From Thermanaerovibrio acidaminovorans DSM 6589 (GTDB taxonomy: Bacteria > Synergistota > Synergistia > Synergistales > Synergistaceae), in the NCBI RefSeq assembly GCF_000024905.1, contig NC_013522.1, positions 744,001-808,000 on the forward strand: a stretch of 64,000 bases of DNA. The letters are read 5' to 3'. Both the position numbers and the translations under genes were made by a program. A model generated the notes under the pieces. The model was not told where the DNA came from. It searched no databases and saw nothing but the letters and a program-made list of their open reading frames with translations. Positions 58,980 through 64,000 of this stretch are shown here, one piece after another; within the stretch, counting starts at the first letter, position 1; every line of letters begins with the position of its first letter.

Positions 58980-60868
58980 TGGAGTATCCCTTCGTCCTCG
59001 GAACCGGGGGGCACATAGACCACGGGAAGACCACCCTGGTGAAGGCCCTCACGGGGGTGGATTGCGACCGCCTGCTTGAGGAGAAGCGGCGGGGGATAAC
59101 CATAGAGCTGGGCTTTGCCCCCCTGAGGCTCGGGGACCGGGTGGTCAGCATAGTGGACGTGCCCGGGCACGAGCGATTCATCCGCCAGATGGTGGCCGGG
59201 GCCGCCGGGGTCGACGCGGTTATGATGGTGGTGGCCGCCGACGAGGGGGTGATGCCCCAGACCAGGGAACACCTGGAGATACTGGAGCTCTTGGGGGTCC
59301 GTAGGGGCATAGTGGTGATAACCAAGTGCGATGCGGTGGAACCCGACCTGGTGGCCTTGGCCCAGGAGGACGTGAGAGAGGCCTTCCGGGGAACGTTCCT
59401 CCAGGATGCGCCGGTGATCCCCGTGAGCGCCGTTACCGGCCAGGGGTTGGAGGAGTTGAAGGGGGCCATAGGGGACCTGATCGACCGGCTATCCCCCAGG
59501 GACAGGGAGGGGGATCTCTTTCTCCCCATAGATAGGGCCTTCTCCATATCCGGCTTCGGCACGGTGGTCACCGGCACCGTATACCACGGATCGGTTACAG
59601 AGGGGCAGGAGCTGGAGGTGCTGCCCTCCGGGCTCAGGTCCAAGGTTAGATCCCTCCAGGTCCACGGTGAGAGGGTTCATCGGGCGGTGGCGGGCCAGCG
59701 GGTGGCGGTCAACGTCCCCTCTGTGGACCTGGACTCGATTCGGAGGGGGGACGTGTTGGTGGCCCAGGGGGCCTGCCGTCCCACCGATAGGCTCGACGTG
59801 TGGTTGTACCTCCTCCCGTCCTCCGCGGACCCGCTGAAACATTGGCAGAGGGTTAGGCTTCTCATGGGGACCTCGGAGGTCATGGCCCGGATCATGTTGC
59901 TCGATAGGCCGAGGCTGGATCCCGGCCTGGAGGCCCCAGCCCAGCTGATGCTGGAGGAGCCGGTGGCGGCGGTGGCCTCCCAGCGGTTCATCATCCGCTT
60001 CTATAGCCCCTTAAGGACCATAGGAGGGGGCCAGGTGTTGCTCCCCTACCCCGACAGGGTAAGGGGTAGGGCCGACAGGCTCTTGAGGGCCAAGGGGCTA
60101 GAGGCCATGCGGGGGGCCTCCTCCCGGGAGGAGAGGGTCAAGGCCTACCTCCAGTTGGTTCCCATGGCCCCCCTGGATCGGGTAAAGATGGATCTGGGGC
60201 TCGGTGACGTGTCCGCTCTTCTGGACCGCCAGGGCCCCCACTGGGTGATAATTCAGTCCAAGCCCAATCCATGGATCTTCGGCGCTGGTCACCATGGGCA
60301 CATGATCGAGACCGCGAGCCGACTGGTTGGGGATTTCCACCGCAGGAATCCATCGGAGCGGGGCATGCCATTGGAGGAACTGGCCAGGGCTTGCGGGATG
60401 GAACAGGGGTTGCTCAGATCCTGGCTCGGCCACGAGTCCCTAGCGGGGCTCCTTGAGCTGGACGAAGGGAGGGTGAAGGATCCATCGTTCGCCCGGGACC
60501 TGGAGGGGCTCGATAGGCTTCTGCAGCGTCTTGAGGCCCACCTGGATGAGAGGGGCTTCCTGCTCCCAGAACTTTGGGAGATGAGGGCCCACCTGGGGGT
60601 TGACGACGAGACCTTCAAACGGGTGGTGGCCTTGGCCAAGGAGAGGGGGCTGGGGGTCATCCTTCCCGGTGACCTCTTCCTGTCCTCCAAGCTAAGGGAC
60701 GCCCTCTGGAGGACCCTGGCGGAGATGGGGGAGATAACCGTGGCCACCGTGAGGGACAGGTTGGGGTTGAGCAGGAAGTATGTGATGCCCATGCTGGAAC
60801 ATCTGGACTCCCTGGGCATAACCCGGCGAGTCCAGGACAAGCGGGTGCTCCTCAAAAAGCCCGGATGA
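58979..60868 (+). CDS. selB: Selenocysteine-specific elongation factor
   Basis: A 629-residue GTPase that carries Sec-tRNA(Sec) to UGA codons. The EF-Tu-like part has G1 GHIDHGKT (11-18), the switch RRGITIELGFAPL, G3 DVPGHERF and G4 TKCD. Four winged helices at the C terminus (about residues 400-629) bind the SECIS hairpin in the mRNA. The ATG overlaps the selA stop (TGATG). Confidence 0.96.
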   Translation: MEYPFVLGTGGHIDHGKTTLVKALTGVDCDRLLEEKRRGITIELGFAPLRLGDRVVSIVDVPGHERFIRQMVAGAAGVDAVMMVVAADEGVMPQTREHLEILELLGVRRGIVVITKCDAVEPDLVALAQEDVREAFRGTFLQDAPVIPVSAVTGQGLEELKGAIGDLIDRLSPRDREGDLFLPIDRAFSISGFGTVVTGTVYHGSVTEGQELEVLPSGLRSKVRSLQVHGERVHRAVAGQRVAVNVPSVDLDSIRRGDVLVAQGACRPTDRLDVWLYLLPSSADPLKHWQRVRLLMGTSEVMARIMLLDRPRLDPGLEAPAQLMLEEPVAAVASQRFIIRFYSPLRTIGGGQVLLPYPDRVRGRADRLLRAKGLEAMRGASSREERVKAYLQLVPMAPLDRVKMDLGLGDVSALLDRQGPHWVIIQSKPNPWIFGAGHHGHMIETASRLVGDFHRRNPSERGMPLEELARACGMEQGLLRSWLGHESLAGLLELDEGRVKDPSFARDLEGLDRLLQRLEAHLDERGFLLPELWEMRAHLGVDDETFKRVVALAKERGLGVILPGDLFLSSKLRDALWRTLAEMGEITVATVRDRLGLSRKYVMPMLEHLDSLGITRRVQDKRVLLKKPG

Positions 60869-60942
60869 AAGATGAAATGATGCCCCCTGACATCGCCATG
60901 GGACCGTAACCCCCGTGATAGGCTTACGTTGCTTAAAAGGGC

Positions 60943-60971
60943 TTGAAAAATATTAGGTTAGGGTGTACTAT
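60943..60971 (+). promoter_or_regulatory. veg promoter
   Basis: TTGAAA (60943-60948) and TACTAT (60966-60971) are 17 nt apart with TG directly before the -10. It separates veg from the selAB unit. Confidence 0.65.
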
Positions 60972-61002
60972 TCGGAAAATCTGACAAACGGGAGTGGGGC
61001 CC

Positions 61003-61248
61003 ATGGCGAGATCTCTTGATCAGATCAGGGAAATGGTCAGGCAGCACAGGGGGTCAAGGGTTTCCTACCGGTCGATAAATGGCCGTCGGAAGGTGGAGCA
61101 GAAGGAGGGCATCATAACCGAGGTCTATCCCTCCCTCTTCACCCTTTACGTGGAGTCCCAGTGTAGCACCGTCTCCTTCAGCTATGCGGACGTGCTGACC
61201 CGGGAAGTGGTCCTGGAGTTGCTTCCGGGGCATGAGCGCTTGGCTTGA
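61003..61248 (+). CDS. veg: Veg family protein
   Basis: An 81-residue SH3-like protein of the Bacillus Veg family (DUF1021). The pattern IREMVRQHRGSRVSYRSING, then GRRKVEQKEGIITEVYPSLF and FTLYVESQCSTVSFSYADVLT, is diagnostic. In Bacillus Veg promotes biofilm matrix gene expression by an unclear route. The ATG has GGGAG 8 nt upstream. As in Bacillus, it lies just before ispE and purR. Confidence 0.87.
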   Translation: MARSLDQIREMVRQHRGSRVSYRSINGRRKVEQKEGIITEVYPSLFTLYVESQCSTVSFSYADVLTREVVLELLPGHERLA

Positions 61249-61266
61249 CCGTTAACCGCAATCCAG

Positions 61267-61296
61267 CGCTCCACCGCACAGGTGGGGCGTTTTTTA
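61267..61296 (+). terminator. veg terminator
   Basis: CGCTCCACC-GCACA-GGTGGGGCG stem with one G-T pair, followed by six T. Confidence 0.8.
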
Positions 61297-61328
61297 ATTT
61301 TTTATGCCAATGCGGGGTGGTGATTTCC

Positions 61329-62192
61329 TTGGAGTTCATTGTGCCCTGTCACATAAAGATCAACCTATGCCTTTGGGTTGGGGCACCTGGGGTGGATGGT
61401 TATCACCCCATCAGGACCTTCTTCCTCAAGCTGAGGTCCCCGGAGTTCCTCCGGATAAGGACGGGTTCTGTGAGGACCGTGGTCTACCATCGGGGGGATC
61501 CGTTCTACGGGGAGCACCTGGTCTTACGGGCACAGGCCCTGCTCCGGGGCCGGATCCAGCTCCCCCCGGTTGAGGTTGAGTGTGAGAAGGCGTTGCCGGC
61601 GGGCGGCGGGGTCGGCGGTGGGAGTGGCAACGCCGGGGCCTTCATCCGTTGGGCCTACGCCCAGGCGGGGATGGATACGGACCTTTCGGTGGCCGCCCAG
61701 TTGGGCAGCGACGTGGCCTTCCTGGCCTCTCGTATGTGGGCCGCCTGGGGGGAGGGGAGGGGGGAGCTGTTGACCCCCCCTGAGGGAGACCTTGATGGGT
61801 TGAGGGAGCTGAGGGGGATAATCGGCTTCCCTCGCTGGGCGATCGGGACCGCCTGGGCCTATCGGATGCTGGACCAGCTCAGGGGATCATCCTCTGATGC
61901 GCGTCTGCCGGAGGGTGGGGAGGTGGAGCCCCTGCTGGAGGGGCTGGTTCGGGGGCGTGTGGTGGGCCTAATGTCGAACGATTTCATCCCCGTGGCGGAG
62001 AAAGTCAGGCCAGAGTACGTTAAAATATGGCGGGACTGCGAGTCCTTGGGGGCCCTCGCCTGGGGGCTGTGTGGCAGCGGCAGCGGCTTCTTCGCCCTGT
62101 TCTCCCACCAGGAGGGGGTGGAGAGGGCGTTTGCGGAGCTTGGCAAGCAGGATTACGTAAGGAGTCTTATCCCATTGGAGGTCTGTAGATGA
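61329..62192 (+). CDS. ispE: 4-diphosphocytidyl-2-C-methyl-D-erythritol kinase
   Basis: A 287-residue GHMP kinase of the non-mevalonate isoprenoid pathway. The N terminal HIKINLCLW with the catalytic lysine and DGYHPIRT identify IspE. The P-loop-like LPAGGGVGGGSGNAGA binds ATP, and LGSDVAFL holds the catalytic Asp (the usual Pro after Val is Ala). LCGSGSGFFALF is the third motif. Starts at GTG 61320, TTG 61329 and GTG 61341 are possible; I prefer TTG because GGGGTGG is 8 nt upstream and the first beta strand is kept. Confidence 0.9.
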   Translation: MEFIVPCHIKINLCLWVGAPGVDGYHPIRTFFLKLRSPEFLRIRTGSVRTVVYHRGDPFYGEHLVLRAQALLRGRIQLPPVEVECEKALPAGGGVGGGSGNAGAFIRWAYAQAGMDTDLSVAAQLGSDVAFLASRMWAAWGEGRGELLTPPEGDLDGLRELRGIIGFPRWAIGTAWAYRMLDQLRGSSSDARLPEGGEVEPLLEGLVRGRVVGLMSNDFIPVAEKVRPEYVKIWRDCESLGALAWGLCGSGSGFFALFSHQEGVERAFAELGKQDYVRSLIPLEVCR

Positions 62193-62983
62193 AGGGACAG
62201 AGGACCGAGAGGTTGGTCAGGATAGCTTCCCGTTTCATGCTGGGTCCATCGAGGCATCTCTCGCTCACTGACCTGGCTCAGGATTTCGAGGTGTCCAAGA
62301 CCGTCATAAGCGACGACATGGAGATAATCGATAAGGCCTTTTCCGACGAGATGTTGGGCGGCATAGAGGTTGATAGGGGGAGGAGCGGCGGCGCCTACTT
62401 CGTCCCCCGGGTCGGGGAGGAGCTCCGTCGTCGGTGGCTTGAGCAGATCGCCCAGGTCCTGTCCAGCCCGGAGAGGTCCCTGCCCGGCGGGTTCGTTTAC
62501 TACACGGACCTGATCTTCGATCCTAGGGTGGCCTCCATGTTGGGGCTCATAATGGCCTCCCGGTTCTCCAGCCTGAGGCCCGATACCATTATGACCTCGG
62601 AGGTGAAGGGCATACCCATCGCCATGTTCGCCGCCCATGCGCTTGGGGTCCCCCTGTCCATATGCAGGTTCCGGAACAGGCCCAGCGATGGCCCCGCCGT
62701 GGCGGTCCACTTCCCCACCGGGGCGGGGGATGTGAGGACCATGTACATGGGCACCCGGCAGATGGGCAGTAGCAAGCGGGTCCTGGTGGTTGACGACTTC
62801 ATGAGGGGGGGCAGTACCGTGTCGGGTATGCTCCAGATGGCAAAGGAGTTCGGATCCCAGGTGGTGGGGGTCGGGATCTTCATCGCCGCCCAGGATCCCC
62901 CAAGGAAGAGCATCCCGGAGTACAACGCCCTTCTCACCATATCGGGCATCGGGGACTCCCTCAAGATAAGGGTGAACGACTGA
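62189..62983 (+). CDS. purR: PurR-type purine repressor (Gram-positive family)
   Basis: A 264-residue regulator with an N-terminal winged helix (about residues 1-75, RTERLVRIASRFMLGPSRHL and FEVSKTVISDDMEII). A phosphoribosyltransferase-like domain follows, with the PRPP loop RVLVVDDFMRGGSTVSGM (about 195-212). In Bacillus PurR represses purine genes unless PRPP is bound. The ispE-purR order is conserved with Bacillus, and the start overlaps the ispE stop. Its likely target, the purine operon, is in the same window, about 8 kb away. Confidence 0.93.
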   Translation: MKGQRTERLVRIASRFMLGPSRHLSLTDLAQDFEVSKTVISDDMEIIDKAFSDEMLGGIEVDRGRSGGAYFVPRVGEELRRRWLEQIAQVLSSPERSLPGGFVYYTDLIFDPRVASMLGLIMASRFSSLRPDTIMTSEVKGIPIAMFAAHALGVPLSICRFRNRPSDGPAVAVHFPTGAGDVRTMYMGTRQMGSSKRVLVVDDFMRGGSTVSGMLQMAKEFGSQVVGVGIFIAAQDPPRKSIPEYNALLTISGIGDSLKIRVND

Positions 62984-63008
62984 ATGCAACTTTTTGTGTG
63001 AAAATGGC

Positions 63009-63034
63009 GATCCCCCTTTGACGGATCGGGGATC
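63009..63034. repeat. Inverted repeat around the ferredoxin promoter -35
   Basis: GATCCCC (63009-63015) and GGGGATC (63028-63034) form 7-bp perfect arms that flank the -35 hexamer. It may be an operator or the weak end of the purR transcript. Confidence 0.4.
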
Positions 63035-63046
63035 ATGGGGTAGAAT
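63018..63046 (+). promoter_or_regulatory. Ferredoxin promoter
   Basis: TTGACG (63018-63023) and TAGAAT (63041-63046) are 17 nt apart. Confidence 0.65.
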
Positions 63047-63072
63047 GCTTCCTCGGGAGGAGGTGGCCCCTC

Positions 63073-63252
63073 ATGATCGTCCGGATCGAGGAGGATGAGT
63101 GCATAGGCTGTGGCGTTTGCGCTCAGATCTGCCCGGAGGTCTTCGCCCTGGACGAGGAGCTTGGCAAGGCCAAGGTTCTCAATCGGGAAGGAGCGCCCTG
63201 CGTCCAGGAGGCGGCCGATAGCTGTCCGGTCAGTTGCATCAAGGTTGATTAG
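63073..63252 (+). CDS. Small [4Fe-4S] ferredoxin
   Basis: A 59-residue ferredoxin. The cluster motif is CIGCGVCAQIC near residues 10-20, with the fourth ligand in SCPVSC at the end. One complete cluster site is clear. A second site is lost, so this is the monocluster type seen in thermophiles (as in Thermotoga). It is an electron carrier for fermentative oxidoreductases. GGAGGAGGTGG precedes the ATG. Confidence 0.9.
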   Translation: MIVRIEEDECIGCGVCAQICPEVFALDEELGKAKVLNREGAPCVQEAADSCPVSCIKVD

Positions 63253-63276
63253 GGGTTGAGCCTCTCCGCATAGGAA

Positions 63277-63353
63277 GGGCCCATAGCTCAACGGGTTAGA
63301 GCCACCGGCTCATAACCGGAAGGTTCCTGGTTCGAGTCCAGGTGGGCCCACCA
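63277..63353 (+). tRNA. tRNA with CAU anticodon (elongator Met, or Ile2)
   Basis: A 77-nt cloverleaf with acceptor GGGCCCA/TGGGCCC, discriminator A and encoded CCA. The anticodon loop CTCATAA shows CAU. The paired G1-C72 excludes an initiator. Elongator tRNA-Met and lysidine-modified tRNA-Ile2 look alike here, and sequence alone does not decide. Confidence 0.92.
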
Positions 63354-63361
63354 GCAAAGCC

Positions 63362-63385
63362 AAGCCGCCCTCGTGGCGGCTTTTT
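63362..63385 (+). terminator. Terminator after the CAU tRNA
   Basis: AAGCCGCC-CTCGT-GGCGGCTT stem, followed by TTT. Confidence 0.8.
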
Positions 63386-63406
63386 CAGTATCTTGGGGGT
63401 GTTGGG

Positions 63407-64000
63407 TTGCGCCTATCTCAGGTGGTATCGTCCATAGAGGCCCGCATCCCCCCCAGCTGGGCCTACGAGTGGGATAACTGCGGCCTCCTGGTGGGGGAGA
63501 TGGGTTCCCCGGTGGAGCGGATAGGGGTGTGTCTCGATGTGGATTCCCAATCAGTTGAGTGGGCCTTGGAGAACGGATGTCAGCTTTTGGTGGCCCACCA
63601 TCCGGCCATATTCAGGCCCCTGCGGCGTATCGTGGACGACGGGGCTGGATGTCCCCTTCTCAAGGCCATAAGGGGTGGGCTCGCCGTATACGGGGCCCAC
63701 ACCAGCTGGGACGTGGCCCCCTTCGGGGCCAGCGTGGTTCTCGGGAGGTCCCTGGGTCTATCCGACATGTCCCCCATGGAGCCCCGGGGGGAGTGGGGGT
63801 TGGGAGTTGTGGGCCACTTGGAGATGGTGGACCCCGAGGTCCTTATGGTGAGGGCCAGATCCATGTGGGGTCTATCCTGGGCCTTCGTGTCCGGGGCCCA
63901 GGACATCCAGGTCTCCCGGGTGTCCATCTGTGCCGGGTCCGGTGGGGAGCTTTGGCGGCTGGCCCTCTCCCTGGGGGCCCAAATGCTCATAACCGCCGAC
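63407..64000 (+). CDS. NIF3/DUF34-family metal-binding protein (cut by window edge)
   Basis: The first 198 codons are in the window, with no stop. The start is TTG with GGGGGTG about 6 nt upstream. The N terminus shows PPSWAYEWDNCGLLVGE and LLVAHHPAIF, whose paired histidines bind two metals in NIF3-like proteins. GAHTSWDVAP and the later ICAGSGGELW and LITAD motifs complete the pattern. The family is widespread and sometimes annotated as GTP cyclohydrolase I type 2, but its true role is disputed. Confidence 0.88.
   Translation, partial: MRLSQVVSSIEARIPPSWAYEWDNCGLLVGEMGSPVERIGVCLDVDSQSVEWALENGCQLLVAHHPAIFRPLRRIVDDGAGCPLLKAIRGGLAVYGAHTSWDVAPFGASVVLGRSLGLSDMSPMEPRGEWGLGVVGHLEMVDPEVLMVRARSMWGLSWAFVSGAQDIQVSRVSICAGSGGELWRLALSLGAQMLITAD

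Noticed and set aside
60869-61002. selC (tRNA-Sec) downstream of selB
   Set aside because: No long cloverleaf with a UCA anticodon could be folded from this stretch. It contains the veg promoter instead.
1-64000. CRISPR arrays, insertion sequences, prophage or defence islands
   Set aside because: No regularly spaced repeats, transposase motifs, integrase or attachment-site duplications next to tRNA genes, or defence-gene domains were seen. The only accessory-like region is the decayed stretch at 1-2900.

Overview
The window is a GC-rich bacterial chromosome segment (roughly 60 percent GC by eye) with very dense gene packing, frequent 1-4 nt stop/start overlaps, many TTG starts, and heavy use of AUA (Ile) and AGG (Arg) codons. 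A Gram-positive-like gene order is combined with selA-selB, an NSS transporter with a MetS-like subunit, and CCA-encoding tRNA genes. I read this as a Synergistota (Synergistetes) genome, most likely a moderately thermophilic amino-acid fermenter such as Thermanaerovibrio. The genus is an inference from sequence style, not from a database match.

Region 1 (1-2900) differs from the rest: it is AT-rich and decayed. On the minus strand, in transcription order, it holds remnants of a sodium:solute symporter, the Fis-type helix-turn-helix of a sigma-54 activator, and a nearly full-length but frameshifted rpoN (sigma-54). Last comes an apparently intact NRAMP-type metal transporter with its own promoter, cut by the window edge.

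Region 2 (3000-11650): a DegP/HtrA protease converges on a two-component system, followed by rpsO, pnp and dut, then a convergent NSS amino-acid transporter with a 34-residue MetS-like partner. Region 3 (11650-23850): thrS, infC (probable AUA start behind an attenuator-like leader), rpmI, rplT, a TrkH/KtrA potassium system, pheS-pheT, a coiled-coil protein, zapA, cvpA and mutS2. Region 4 (23850-29100): four RNA genes (tRNA-Arg, two tRNA-Ser, SRP RNA), ogt, an ArsB/NhaD-type permease, speD, tadA, two unknown small proteins and a CsoR/CstR-type repressor with an operator-like site.

Region 5 (29150-42780): rpsB-tsf, pyrH-frr, an aminotransferase, hpf, a UvrD-type helicase, a CoaE-CutA fusion, a DHH-CBS-nucleotidyltransferase, a site-2-type protease, surE, and argG behind a T-box leader. 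Region 6 (42840-53935, minus): one promoter drives purC-S-Q-L-F-M-N-H-D-E, a complete set for the later steps from PRPP to IMP apart from purB and purK, plus a radical SAM gene. Region 7 (53980-64000): lepA, hemW, an unknown gene, selA-selB, veg, ispE, a Gram-positive-type purR, a small ferredoxin, a CAU tRNA and a truncated NIF3-family gene.

Most of the window is core informational and biosynthetic machinery. I found no CRISPR array, prophage, transposase or defence island. The points that most deserve a second look are the decayed sigma-54 locus, the CoaE-CutA fusion, the AUA start of infC, the CsoR-family protein with a Tyr at the copper-ligand His, and three unknown genes embedded among housekeeping genes.
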